From NCBI RefSeq assembly GCF_002159645.1, contig NZ_NFJB01000004.1, positions 62,001 through 126,000 on the forward strand: a stretch of 64,000 nucleotides of DNA, in the 5' to 3' direction. Positions 1 through 9,115 of the stretch are shown here, piece after piece. The DNA is from Parabacteroides sp. An277 (GTDB taxonomy: Bacteria > Bacteroidota > Bacteroidia > Bacteroidales > Tannerellaceae). The notes below the pieces were generated by a model. That model was not told the DNA's origin and did not search any database. It worked only from the letters and a program-made list of their open reading frames with translations. Both the position numbers and the translations under genes were made by a program. The first letter of the stretch is position 1. Every line of letters begins with the position of its first letter.

Positions 1-920
1 TTCACCCAGTTGCCATTAACATCAGTTCCTGCTGGATATGTAGGATTCTGTGCAGCTGCCGAGTAAAACAGCATTCGTGTATCGAAAATGTCGTGTATCT
101 TTGACGAGTAGCCATATACACCAAAATCGCCAACTAAGCGACCATCGAAAGCCTTTTGTGTAGCATCAAGTTTTACCACTAAATTTCGGTAATCGTTAAC
201 TTTGACAATTGTATTATGATCCATAAAACCGAACGATGCTCGATAGTTTGAGTTTTCCGAACCACCGCTAAAAGCCAAGTGATGCTGATGTATCAAGCCC
301 GTACGAGTAATTACATCGTGAAAATTGGTGTTGTAGCCACCATTATTGTAATCTAATCCAAGTGCCTCTGCTGTAGCTATATACTCCGGGCCGTTGAGCA
401 TTTGCAGATGTTTATACATTGACTCGAATCCGTAGTTGCCATCATATGATATTTCGAAACCTCGCCCCGTTCCTTTCTTGGTCTTAATCTCAATTACACC
501 TGAAGCACCACGGGAACCGTACATTGCCGTTTCGGTAGCATTCTTCAAAATAGTGAAACTCTCGATGTCTGCGGGATATATGGTAGATAGCGTAGCGATG
601 TCAGATGTCACTCCGTCAATAATTACTAACGGGTCATTGCCACCCATAATGGATGTGGTACCACGCACACGGATACTATTCAGCATAGCGAGCCTGTCAG
701 TCCCATTAGTGGTGACGTTCACACCGGCAGACTGACCACTCAATACATCCAAAGCATTATTCAATGGTCCCTTCTTGATATTCTCGGGCCTGATATGCTC
801 TAATGATTTAGTCGCCGAAATGGTATCTTGTTTCTCTCTGATATTCTGTACTTGTGCATCAATTTTTTGAGCACTACAGATGAAGAACATTATGACAAGA
901 CAAAGACCGACTCTTCCCAT
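1..920 (-). CDS. SusC-like TonB-dependent receptor, N-terminal part
   Basis: The frame is open from an ATG at 918-920 to the left edge, so about 306 N-terminal residues are seen and the C-terminal barrel is missing from the window. A signal-like start (MGRVGLCLVIMFFICSA) is followed directly, at about residue 45, by a plug domain with the usual SusC features: a GVNV stretch, VRGTTS, DPLVIIDGV, and an ADIESFTILKNA..YGSRGASGVI..KTK block. Unlike the other two SusC proteins in the window it has no carboxypeptidase-regulatory-like domain before the plug. SusC proteins import glycans or peptides across the outer membrane with a SusD lipoprotein; a partner, if any, would lie left of the window. The frame was checked by hand at several points. 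Confidence 0.85.
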   Translation of the reverse strand, partial: MGRVGLCLVIMFFICSAQKIDAQVQNIREKQDTISATKSLEHIRPENIKKGPLNNALDVLSGQSAGVNVTTNGTDRLAMLNSIRVRGTTSIMGGNDPLVIIDGVTSDIATLSTIYPADIESFTILKNATETAMYGSRGASGVIEIKTKKGTGRGFEISYDGNYGFESMYKHLQMLNGPEYIATAEALGLDYNNGGYNTNFHDVITRTGLIHQHHLAFSGGSENSNYRASFGFMDHNTIVKVNDYRNLVVKLDATQKAFDGRLVGDFGVYGYSSKIHDIFDTRMLFYSAAAQNPTYPAGTDVNGNWV

Positions 921-1178
921 CTTGATTCGTTAAATCTCTGTAGATTCCCCAGACCAGACAGTTAATAAATCTTATACGCAATGTATTATAAAGAGGGGGA
1001 TTGGGAATCTGTACTATTTCCCTGCCTGTCCGTCCGCTTAGCCATTGTATATTTTTTTCTGTTATTTCATATCAGTGATGCTGATAATCCAGGCAAGAAC
1101 AGAGTAAACATCTACCTCTTTTATACATAAATCCTTTCCAAGGACTTTATAAGCGCAACCATTAACTACATTACATTA

Positions 1179-1210
1179 CAAAGGTAACAATAATTTGTCA
1201 TTTGAAGAAA
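1179..1210 (-). promoter_or_regulatory. promoter of the left SusC gene
   Basis: On the minus strand a TACCTTTG box (1179-1186) matches the Bacteroides -7 consensus TAnnTTTG. A TTTC about 20 bases upstream is a weak -33 candidate. It implies a 5' leader of about 250 bases before the ATG at 920. Confidence 0.5.
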
Positions 1211-1740
1211 TTTAGAAAAAAGAAAAAGTCATTATGCGTGATATTTTTTATTTAATTACGACATTTATCAAATACAAAAAATCATAGAAGGACAAAAATC
1301 TTTAAATGATTTGATTATAAACAAACTTTAAATAGTTAAATTGCAATAATACTATACCATGGTTGTTCTTTACCTTAATGTAATACTACTGTTATATATC
1401 TGGTCATTTATCTCCTTTTGTCGGATGCAAAGGTTGCCAAACCTCTTTTAGAAAACGAAAAGTTCAAGCGGTAAACCATTTGGAGCAGTTTCGTCCTCCG
1501 TTGGAGAGTAAACAGCTCCAAAACCTTTTCTTATTCATCGGCTTGGCTGAAAACTGCATCCGGCAACGGAGATAAACGACTGACGAAATAATAGCATAAA
1601 ACAGCATAGCCCCCCTTAATAAGGCAATTTTATCAATGCTGTTTTCATTCTTTTCAGAGGACTATTATTTTCGACAGAGAGAAATTTGGCAAGCGGCAGA
1701 TTTCACTCCCTCAAAAATAATAGATTTGAATTGCTGTCCT

Positions 1741-1875
1741 CTTGCCTTTATTGGAAATTGTAGTACCTTTGTAGTGGCTTGTGCGAACGAGCCAAGCAAT
1801 GTGGAAAGATGGGAACATCGAACCATCAATAAAGTACCGAAAAGAGGGAAAATACCCTCTACCACCGCTCTTTGA
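1741..1875 (+). ncRNA. candidate small structured RNA
   Basis: A Bacteroides-type promoter (CTTG 1741-1744, 19-base gap, TACCTTTG 1764-1771) is followed by three small hairpins: one near 1777-1794 closed by a GCGA tetraloop, GATG-GGAA-CATC near 1808-1820, and GAGGG/CCCTC near 1852-1862. Just upstream, GAGGACTATTATTTT and its complement form a further long imperfect stem (about 1660-1740). No protein-coding signal supports the overlapping frames. I vaguely associate this sequence type with recurrent intergenic elements in Bacteroides, but cannot confirm that here. Confidence 0.35.
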
Positions 1876-2101
1876 GTGTTAAGAAATAATAAAAAGGTTA
1901 AATCTTCACCTTTTAGAATGTACCCCTAAAGGTTATGCCCATATTTCTGACTTATAACTCACAAAATATTGAGTAATAACTGGTTGCAAATACTATGATT
2001 AAATCCTCATTAATCCTACATAATGATTACATCATAATTACTAACGTTCTCTCTTTATAGACAATTTTTTCATATTAATCTTTCCTTCCTGACTAATTCA
2101 A

Positions 2102-2136
2102 AAGGGTCCGTTCCTTTTTGTTAGGAACGAACCCTT
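2102..2136. terminator. hairpin terminator after the SusD gene
   Basis: AAGGGTcCGTTCCT (2102-2115) pairs with AGGAACGaACCCTT (2123-2136). It lies just past the stop of the minus-strand SusD gene. The following T-rich stretch is better on the plus strand than the minus, so the assignment is moderate. Confidence 0.55.
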
Positions 2137-2174
2137 TACTTATTTTTATATTACACTTTTACAACCAGTAACTA

Positions 2175-3974
2175 CTATTCTGACCAATATGGGTTTTGAA
2201 CCAAATTAGGATTCAAAACAATATCCTGTTTTGCTATTGGATTATAGTAATATTTAGGTTCAATGAAGTTCCAAGCATTTATTTGTGCAATCATCCGCAC
2301 ATAGCCTTTATCCCCTTCCGTTAATTCATAAGTATTACCATCCAAAATTTCAACTGTCAATTCATACTTTTGCTTATCTTCTTCCGGAATAGCATCAGCT
2401 TCTGCTTGGGTCGCTACTAAAGCGTAATCAGGCTCACCATCTCCTGTTAAATCAATATAACCTAATTGTCCTATATACATTCCTTCTGGAGCCTTTTCCA
2501 ATAGCTTACCACATCCCCACCGCATTAAGTCATCATAACGAAAACCTTCGCAAACCAACTCTATGCGTCTTTCTCTACGTATTTCAAAAACAGCCCCTCG
2601 TTGTGTAGAATTTACATTTGAATAACGCTCTGCCTGAACTGGGTCAATATTACTTAACCAATCCGATAAGGTAGCACGAGGTACGCCTGCACGATCACGA
2701 ATCAAATTAATCGTGTTATCTATATCCTCTTGCGTTAGTTCTCCCAATTCTGCTTTTGCTTCTGCATACATTAAAAGAATTTCGGCATAACGAATCACCG
2801 GTAAATCCGTATAAGACAATCCCCAGCTAATCTGATCATACGTACGAGGCTCAAATTTTACTTGTGGATATCCTCCATTAGAAATTTTTTGTCTATGAGG
2901 TTCATTCTCTGTTACACGCGTAAAACCTGGCGTCATGAAAGTTTGAGACATACGAGGATCACGGTTTTCAAAAACCTCTGTAAAAGTTTTTGTTTCATAT
3001 CCAGGTATATCTTGGAATCGTTTAGTTTTTCCATCTTCTATAACCAAATAATCCTCCATCAAATCCCGAGAAAGGCTTGTTTGCCAATCAAGTACAGCTT
3101 GAGCATTATGATATCGCCCTAATGATTTGTCATAATCTTCATAGAAAATCATCTCTTTGTTGGTAGAAAGATCTTCGCTGCAAAAAAGGGCTTCATAGGC
3201 AGGAATGTCACCCGAAGGCGTAGTAGATAAGCTATAAGAACCTGTATCCATTATCTTTTGGCAAGCTTCAATTGCTATCCGATAAAAACGTTCTGCATCA
3301 CTTAAGCCTAATTCCGTATGATACTTTCTCCATGAGCCTTCCGACAATGCAATGCGTGCTTGCATCGCTAATGCTCCATCCAACGACCAAACCGTACGGC
3401 TTGTTTCTTTATTCTGCATGTGATTCACTGCAAAGTCCAAATCTGCCATAATCGAATCAACAACCATGGCACGAGGATCTTGTGGTTTATAAAGTAATTC
3501 CTCGTCTGTTGTTTGCAAATCACGGCTGTACCAAGGAACATCCGAATAAGAGAGCACTTTATCATAATACAATTTGGCTCTAAACATACGTGCTAACCCA
3601 ACGTAATGGTCAATTTCTGCCTGATCTCCTTCCGCCTGTCCAGCTCTTGCTAACATAAAGTTAACGGTACGGATATCCTCCCAGTTCCATACGCTGGCAT
3701 TATCCGGATTTAATTCACCACGCATTTTGGTATAAATGCTCGTATTATCAATATAGATCATATTATCTGTTCCCAAGTCCCAATAACTGGAACCGATTAA
3801 CCCATATAATCCATTCGTATATAGCTCCAAATCCGTCGGATTTCGAAAGAACATCTCTTCTGTAATTGATGTTTCCGGATATTTATCCATAAATTCATCA
3901 TTACAGCTATTCAAACTAAAAAGGCCAATAACGCTTAATCCAAACGCCTTTATTATATTTCTTTTTACTATCAT
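2175..3974 (-). CDS. SusD/RagB family outer-membrane lipoprotein
   Basis: 599 residues with a lipoprotein signal ending in a lipobox (FSLNSC, Cys24). The body has the SusD pattern: an N-terminal TETSITEEMFF-like start, a TPR-type helical region around LARMFRAKLYYDKVL and a C-terminal stretch with LPVIRYAEILLMYAEAKAE and RRERRIEL-type motifs that mark the family. SusD proteins sit on the cell surface and act as the lid and ligand-binding partner of a SusC barrel. The gene follows the SusC gene with a 10-base gap, so the two form one transcript. No glycoside hydrolase or regulator gene accompanies the pair, so the substrate cannot be inferred. Confidence 0.93.
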   Translation of the reverse strand: MIVKRNIIKAFGLSVIGLFSLNSCNDEFMDKYPETSITEEMFFRNPTDLELYTNGLYGLIGSSYWDLGTDNMIYIDNTSIYTKMRGELNPDNASVWNWEDIRTVNFMLARAGQAEGDQAEIDHYVGLARMFRAKLYYDKVLSYSDVPWYSRDLQTTDEELLYKPQDPRAMVVDSIMADLDFAVNHMQNKETSRTVWSLDGALAMQARIALSEGSWRKYHTELGLSDAERFYRIAIEACQKIMDTGSYSLSTTPSGDIPAYEALFCSEDLSTNKEMIFYEDYDKSLGRYHNAQAVLDWQTSLSRDLMEDYLVIEDGKTKRFQDIPGYETKTFTEVFENRDPRMSQTFMTPGFTRVTENEPHRQKISNGGYPQVKFEPRTYDQISWGLSYTDLPVIRYAEILLMYAEAKAELGELTQEDIDNTINLIRDRAGVPRATLSDWLSNIDPVQAERYSNVNSTQRGAVFEIRRERRIELVCEGFRYDDLMRWGCGKLLEKAPEGMYIGQLGYIDLTGDGEPDYALVATQAEADAIPEEDKQKYELTVEILDGNTYELTEGDKGYVRMIAQINAWNFIEPKYYYNPIAKQDIVLNPNLVQNPYWSE

Positions 3975-3984
3975 AATTTCTATT

Positions 3985-6900
3985 TTAGAACGTTACATTT
4001 AAACCAAATGAATAAGAACGTTGCAATGGATACATTTGCCCACCCAAACATTCCGGGTCTATCTTATAATACTTGTACAAACCCGTTATTTCACAAAGAT
4101 TATCTCCTGAGAAGAATATGCGTAAACGATCGATGTTCATCTTATCAGTCCAAGCTTTAGGTAATGTATAACCTACCGACAAATTTTTCAAACGCGCATA
4201 AGTGGCATTCTGTAAATAACGAGTCTGGGCAATTCCTGCCTCATAACCGCTTTGTTCTGCTACATAAGCTTTGAAACGAGGGAAATAACCATTCGGATTT
4301 TCTTCGGTCCAACGGTCATAATAATTTCCTTCCGTTATATTCGTCCAAGGTTGTGCATAAATACCCCAAAAATACAAGTCTCCGCTTGGATTATAATTCT
4401 TTTTCAATACACCTTGTATAAACATATTAAAGTCAAACCCATTCCATTCAGCATTGAGATTAAAACCAAAAGCATAACGTGCACGGTTATTTCCTATGAT
4501 GGTATAATCTCCATGGTCTTCACGCGTCCAAGCTCCTTTATTAATTTTGCCATCACCGTTCAAATCCTTAAACTTCAAATCGCCAGGTTCTATCGGTCTG
4601 GTTCCAACGTAAGAAGTGACTTCCGTTTGGTCTGCATGATTATCTATATCCTCTTGTGAAGTAAAGAAACCTTCTGTAACTAATCCCCAAATGTCACCAA
4701 TTTCCCAACCTACATAATAATCATCCAACGTTCCTGTTTCATTCGCAAATTTAGTAATCCATGAGCGGCTATCACCTATATTAAAGCTTAAACCATAATT
4801 CAAGTCTTTGCCTGCCAGTTTAAACTGATCGCGCCATGTTACGGTTAAATCCCAGCCAGTTGTTTTTAAGTCGGCTGCATTAGCCAAAGGAACGCTCGTT
4901 CCTAATACGTTAGGCAAACTAGCTCCAGCTGTCAACATATCTTGTGTACGACGGATATATCCATCAACAGTCGCCGTTAAACGATTATTAAACAAATTGA
5001 TATCCATACCCCAGTCGGCTGTCGTAACCGTTTCCCAAGTTAAATCCGAAGAAACAAGTCCTGGAGCACCCACATAAACAGGTTGTTCCCCATTTATTAT
5101 TTGAGAAATCTTGCCTGAACCCATGGTTGCTAAATACGCATAATAATTTTCCCTCAAATCTTGGTTTCCTAAGCTACCGTAAGAAAAGCGGAACTTTAAA
5201 AAATCGATTACATCATGAACGGGTTCAAAGAAATCTTCCTCCGACACGACCCAAGCAATAGAACCGGATGGATTGAATACATATCGAGAATCATGCGGGA
5301 AACGGGATGTTCCGTCGTAACGCCCATTAAACGCAACGATATACCTATTATCATACGTATAATTCAAACGTCCAAATCCGCTTCGTAAAGCTATCGTATA
5401 AATGTTTTGCCCGACGCTCATATCTCCTGTTGCCAAATCCACAGATGGCAAAGAGGAAGTAATTAATTCTTTACGACTTGCAGATGTATAATTCTCCCGC
5501 CAATTTTCTTGATTGTAACCGACCATCGCGGTAAAATCATGCTTATCGTTAAATACTTTATGGAAAGTTGCATACGCATCAAATGTCAAGGTCCGGGCAT
5601 TTGTGTTATTAAAATAAGCTTGGCTGATTTCGTCTAATACAAATGCTTGTCTTTCCGGTCCATCATAATATTCTATGGGGAGCGAGTAGCCCTCTTCTGC
5701 ATTCTTTTGTGTCGAATAATTAAATGAACCATTTACCCATAATACATCTTTCAAAATGTCGATTTTGGTCGTAAACTGAGTCGTAAACGTGGTCTTTTGC
5801 TGGTTCCAGCGCCCGCCTTCTGCCATTCGGCCAAACACAGACGCGCCGCTTTCTGTCCACGTCCCATCCGGATTGTAAATAACATCCAACGGGTTAATTC
5901 GGTTTACTTCCCAATAATAGGAATCTCCTAAATAATTGGGCGAATCATAATCCGAAGTTACATAGCTTGTATTGTTGGCCACATGCCACCAATCCGCCAA
6001 TTTAAAGTCTAATTTGGAACGTAGATTATAACGGTTGTATTTATCTGTCCCATACTTGACCATACCATCTTGGAAATTATAATTGGCAGAAAAATAATAA
6101 TTCAATCGATCCGTCTTTCCCGAAATATCAATTGTATGGTTCGTTGAAAAGGCTAAGTTCTTATAGGCTTCTTTGAACCAATCTGTACTTCCGAAATAGG
6201 AATATGTTCCGTCTGGATTCAAATAGTAAGGAGACAACGAGGGGTCTTCCGAACGTCTTTGCGCATAAGCCAATTGATCGGCATTATAAAGGTTATACCA
6301 AGGATAAGACATGGTATTGCGCGTCGAAGCCACCAAATAGGGATCTGTTATCACATCTGCCATGCTACTCAACTTGCGCATGGCAAAGTTATTATTGTAA
6401 TTAATCGTCAATTTCTCTTGCCCGGCCGTCTTGGTCGTGACCAAAATGACACCGAAGGCAGCACGAGAACCATAAATAGCTGAAGATGCCGCATCTTTCA
6501 AAACGGAAATGCTTCCTATATCGGTCGGGTTCATTCGGTTCAACTCTTCTGCTGTCGAAACGACACCGTCTATTACAACCAATGGATCGCCTCCATTCAA
6601 AGAGGTCGTACCACGTATGTTAAACGTAGGGGAATCCGTTGCTTGACCACTTCCTATCGTCACATTCATATTGGCTACCGAACCTTGCAACGCCTGGCCG
6701 ACGTTCAACACAGGACGGTCGGCCAAAACTTCGGTAGGTACTGTAGCTACCGCACCCGATAGGTCCACTTTCTTCTGTACACCGTAACCTACCACCACCA
6801 GTTCGTCCAGCGACTGCGAATCTTCCTGCAACGATATATCAAGGTGTGTTTGATTTCCTACCTTGACTTCCTGCGTCGTATATCCAATGTACGAAATTTG

Positions 6901-7197
6901 CAAGATAGTTCCTGCCGGCACATTTTCTAAGGTAAAGTTTCCATCCAAGTCGGTTATCGTACCCGTCGTCGTGCCTTTGATGACGACATTCGCGCCTGTC
7001 ACGGGTCCATACTGGTCTGTCACGGTACCCGTTATACTCCTTCCCTCTTGCTGAAGAATGGTAAGGGCATTGGCATCCGCGTCGACAGACGTGGATGCGC
7101 CGCTTCCGGAAGCGGCTTGAGCCACGCTTGCAGAGAACAACATACCTCCCACCAACAAGCGTCCTACTGAAATTGTCAATGTGTTTCTTTTGTCCAT
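3985..7197 (-). CDS. SusC/RagA family TonB-linked outer-membrane receptor
   Basis: 1070 residues: signal peptide (about 1-30, ending VAQAA), a carboxypeptidase-regulatory-like beta-sandwich (about 55-130, SITGTVTDQYGPVTGA), the transition DELVVVGYGVQKK, a plug with PLVVIDGVVS and GSISVLKDAASSAIYGSRAA, and a 22-strand-type barrel ending in an aromatic residue (LNVTF). It would form the TonB-powered channel under the SusD lid encoded next to it. The pair stands alone without enzymes. The promoter is a TACCTTTG box at 7222-7229 on the minus strand. No inverted repeats suggestive of phase variation were found upstream, in contrast to the pair at 44 kb. Confidence 0.95.
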   Translation of the reverse strand: MDKRNTLTISVGRLLVGGMLFSASVAQAASGSGASTSVDADANALTILQQEGRSITGTVTDQYGPVTGANVVIKGTTTGTITDLDGNFTLENVPAGTILQISYIGYTTQEVKVGNQTHLDISLQEDSQSLDELVVVGYGVQKKVDLSGAVATVPTEVLADRPVLNVGQALQGSVANMNVTIGSGQATDSPTFNIRGTTSLNGGDPLVVIDGVVSTAEELNRMNPTDIGSISVLKDAASSAIYGSRAAFGVILVTTKTAGQEKLTINYNNNFAMRKLSSMADVITDPYLVASTRNTMSYPWYNLYNADQLAYAQRRSEDPSLSPYYLNPDGTYSYFGSTDWFKEAYKNLAFSTNHTIDISGKTDRLNYYFSANYNFQDGMVKYGTDKYNRYNLRSKLDFKLADWWHVANNTSYVTSDYDSPNYLGDSYYWEVNRINPLDVIYNPDGTWTESGASVFGRMAEGGRWNQQKTTFTTQFTTKIDILKDVLWVNGSFNYSTQKNAEEGYSLPIEYYDGPERQAFVLDEISQAYFNNTNARTLTFDAYATFHKVFNDKHDFTAMVGYNQENWRENYTSASRKELITSSLPSVDLATGDMSVGQNIYTIALRSGFGRLNYTYDNRYIVAFNGRYDGTSRFPHDSRYVFNPSGSIAWVVSEEDFFEPVHDVIDFLKFRFSYGSLGNQDLRENYYAYLATMGSGKISQIINGEQPVYVGAPGLVSSDLTWETVTTADWGMDINLFNNRLTATVDGYIRRTQDMLTAGASLPNVLGTSVPLANAADLKTTGWDLTVTWRDQFKLAGKDLNYGLSFNIGDSRSWITKFANETGTLDDYYVGWEIGDIWGLVTEGFFTSQEDIDNHADQTEVTSYVGTRPIEPGDLKFKDLNGDGKINKGAWTREDHGDYTIIGNNRARYAFGFNLNAEWNGFDFNMFIQGVLKKNYNPSGDLYFWGIYAQPWTNITEGNYYDRWTEENPNGYFPRFKAYVAEQSGYEAGIAQTRYLQNATYARLKNLSVGYTLPKAWTDKMNIDRLRIFFSGDNLCEITGLYKYYKIDPECLGGQMYPLQRSYSFGLNVTF

Positions 7198-7221
7198 TTA
7201 TGCTATTTTAAAAATTCGGCG

Positions 7222-7255
7222 CAAAGGTATCCGCTTTTCTTTACAAGAACGTTTC
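7222..7255 (-). promoter_or_regulatory. promoter of the SusC-SusD pair
   Basis: TACCTTTG on the minus strand (7222-7229) fits TAnnTTTG; a CTTG-like -33 box lies about 18-19 bases further upstream. The box ends about 25 bases before the start codon, so the leader is short. Confidence 0.6.
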
Positions 7256-7352
7256 ATAAATATTCATAAACGCTACATTATGGTTACATAATAATTACAG
7301 CACTCCTCGGCTCTTTCAGTTAAACGCAGATTGATGGAAAAACAATCGAACA

Positions 7353-7380
7353 CAAAAAGGGCGGACACGCGTGTCCGCCC
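7353..7380 (-). terminator. terminator made of a 22-bp palindrome
   Basis: GGGCGGACACGCGTGTCCGC plus CC (7359-7380) is a perfect palindrome; on the minus strand it is followed by five T, giving a strong intrinsic terminator for the gene at 7409-8536. Related palindromes recur near 42928 and 51845. Confidence 0.75.
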
Positions 7381-7408
7381 CTGTTAATTATTCATTGTTA
7401 ATTATTCA

Positions 7409-8536
7409 TTACCACAGCGTGATGGGCTCCGGATATTCCACCACCAGCGGACTGCCGCCGTCGTAGGTCTCGATACGGACTTTATATTGTCCTTCTGTCA
7501 AGTCTGGCACCATGGTAAATTCGCAACCGGTCTCTGTGACGTTGGTGATGGTCTCCGGGTTAATCCATTCGATGTAATCCTGATCATTGACAAGCCCGAT
7601 GACGTGCTCCAACGTACCATCCTGTCCTTTCAATGTGAAGCCTTGATATTCCACGCCGGTTTGCTTGCCTCGCTCAATGCGATGCGGATTCTCCGGGTCG
7701 CCCCCCTCTTTTTGGTAAACGGCGGTGATTTCCGGAGTGACGGGAGTAGGTTCGGGTTCGGATTCCGGCTCCTCCTCTTCTTCGTCGTCCGTGCCGGGCT
7801 TCACGCCGCGACGCTCCAAGACGTCTTCCAGTTGGGCAATCAGTGAATTGATTTCATCGATGACGGCACCCAGTTCCGTACGCGTTTCTTCGTCTTGCGT
7901 CGCGATTTCGTTGGCCAGATAAAGCGCATTAATGGCGTTTACCAAAGACACATACGCGTCGTCCACCTTCGGGCGGATGGTCTTCATCGTCTCTTGTTCG
8001 TCGCGCTTGCGTTTCTCGCGCGAACGCGCATTCAGAGTCTCCTTGAAATCCTGGTTCGCCTCGTCCAACTTCGCCACAGCCTCGTCCAAAGCCAGCTCCG
8101 TCACAGCCAGTGCGTAAGTGTCCGACTTCAAAACAGCCACCCACGCGTTGATTTCCGCCGTATTTTCCGCATACGACTTGTTGTGGGCATCGGCATAAGG
8201 TCTCATGGCATGTTCCAGCAGCTTAGCAGCCGCCTTCTTCGCCTCGATAGGACAATATAAATTACTCTCTATCTGTCCCTTCAAGTAGAGGGCAATCTCA
8301 TCACGAATACGGTCTTTCGCTTCGATATCTTCCGTCTGTTCGAATCCCGTATTCGGTTTGTAAATGAGTTTTTCCTGCCCAAACCATCCCGTATACGTAG
8401 AATATTGCTTCGAAATTTTATATTTCTCCGCAAATTCCGGCGTGATGGCCTCGGTCACGTTCGTATGGTAATCCACATGTTCGCCATTGCGAGCGTTACT
8501 TCTTAATTTCCGGGTTATTCCTTTTATCTTTTTCAT
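7409..8536 (-). CDS. helical protein with a C-terminal Ig-like (DUF4469-type) domain
   Basis: 375 residues, no signal peptide or membrane segment. Residues 1-245 are charged and helical and resemble the Bacteroidetes DUF6261 family as I remember it. An acidic, proline-rich linker follows (DDEEEEEPESEPEPTP, about 250-266). Residues 270-375 are a beta-rich domain, RIERGKQTGVEYQGFTLKG...DLTEGQYKVRIETYD, that aligns by eye with the C-terminal domain of the HU-like protein at 50274-51014, whose family carries DUF4469, an Ig-fold domain. Function is unknown; the protein is probably cytoplasmic. The ATG at 8534-8536 follows a roughly 340-base leader filled by tandem repeats, with the promoter beyond them. 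Confidence 0.7.
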   Translation of the reverse strand: MKKIKGITRKLRSNARNGEHVDYHTNVTEAITPEFAEKYKISKQYSTYTGWFGQEKLIYKPNTGFEQTEDIEAKDRIRDEIALYLKGQIESNLYCPIEAKKAAAKLLEHAMRPYADAHNKSYAENTAEINAWVAVLKSDTYALAVTELALDEAVAKLDEANQDFKETLNARSREKRKRDEQETMKTIRPKVDDAYVSLVNAINALYLANEIATQDEETRTELGAVIDEINSLIAQLEDVLERRGVKPGTDDEEEEEPESEPEPTPVTPEITAVYQKEGGDPENPHRIERGKQTGVEYQGFTLKGQDGTLEHVIGLVNDQDYIEWINPETITNVTETGCEFTMVPDLTEGQYKVRIETYDGGSPLVVEYPEPITLW

Positions 8537-8568
8537 TATATGTATAATTTAAATTTGTATTCAAAATA

Positions 8569-8848
8569 CTTTCCAGCATGCTGGAATCCTTCGCGACGTG
8601 GTCGGCATGCTTTCCAGCATGCTGGAATCTTTCGCGACGTAGCCGGCACGCTTTCCAGCATGCTGGAATCTTTCGCGACGTGGTCGGCACGCTTTCCAGC
8701 ACGCTGGAATCTTTCGCGACGTGGCCGGCACGCTTTCCAGCATGCTGGAATCCTTCGCGACGTGGCCGGCACGCTTTCCAGCATGCTGGAATCTTTCGCG
8801 ACGTGGTCGGCACGCTTTCCAGCACGCTGGAATCCTTCGCGACCACGT
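8569..8848. repeat. seven-copy 41-bp palindromic tandem array
   Basis: Units begin at 8569, 8610, 8651, 8692, 8733, 8774 and 8815, exactly 41 bp apart. Each contains the 16-bp palindrome TTCCAGCATGCTGGAA (CACGC variant in two copies) and a second small stem CGAC-GTG-GTCG. Copies differ at a few positions, such as CCTT/CTTT and GTGG/TAGC. The array lies between a promoter at 8882-8913 and the minus-strand gene starting at 8536, so it should be transcribed as that gene's 5' leader. It is not a CRISPR, because no unique spacers exist. Confidence 0.9.
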
Positions 8849-8881
8849 TTTTTTACCTCCTTATACGATTGCATTCGTGGG

Positions 8882-8913
8882 CAAAGATAAAGGAGTAAAA
8901 GATAAAAGTCAAG
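8882..8913 (-). promoter_or_regulatory. promoter upstream of the repeat-filled leader
   Basis: On the minus strand, TATCTTTG (8882-8889) preceded by CTTG (8910-8913) with a 20-base gap matches the Bacteroides consensus. Transcription toward lower coordinates would pass through all seven 41-bp repeats before reaching the start codon at 8536. Confidence 0.55.
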
Positions 8914-9061
8914 ACTTTTATTTGTGTTGTTCAACATGTTTTTCTATTTTTCCTGTCCGATGAACGCGCCGGATTCAGACAAACGCGCTGCAAAATTATC
9001 ATCCACACCCCCGATTTGAATTATTATTTGAAAGAAAAATGCAGAATTTCCTTTTAAATTC

Positions 9062-9092
9062 TTTGCAAATTGGAAATATTGCCTTACATTTG
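9062..9092 (+). promoter_or_regulatory. ilv operon promoter
   Basis: TTTG (9062-9065), a 19-base gap and TACATTTG (9085-9092) are a full match to the Bacteroides primary-sigma consensus. Transcription would start near 9099, about 17 bases before the leader-peptide ATG. Confidence 0.8.
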
Positions 9093-9115
9093 CAACCGAA
9101 ATAAAAACAAAAAGC

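Larger units (their letters stand above)
921..2098. other. gene-poor gap between two receptor loci
   Basis: About 1.2 kb without a convincing protein gene. It holds the promoter and a leader of about 250 bases for the left SusC gene, with an AGATTCCC/GGGAATCT pairing near 935-1015, AT-rich sequence at 1200-1400, and a cluster of hairpins with its own promoter-like box at about 1660-1875 (described separately). Short open frames at 1636-1875 on both strands overlap the hairpins and are not credible as genes. Confidence 0.6.

Noticed and set aside
1636-1875. 79-residue frame and its antisense frame as small genes
   Set aside because: No signal, domain or start context; they overlap stable RNA hairpins and an internal promoter box, which explains the region better.
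7198-7330. Invertible promoter for the SusC-SusD pair at 2175-7197
   Set aside because: No inverted repeat pair flanks the promoter, and the -7 box already faces the gene.
8569-8848. CRISPR array
   Set aside because: The 41-bp units follow each other directly without unique spacers, the unit is palindromic throughout, and no cas gene is present. The same holds for the 42-bp arrays at 16811 and 25914.
8496-8963. Repeat-derived open frames over the 41-bp array
   Set aside because: The period is not a multiple of three, so the peptides are frame-shifted repeats of array DNA (HAGK, PACWK), not a conserved protein.
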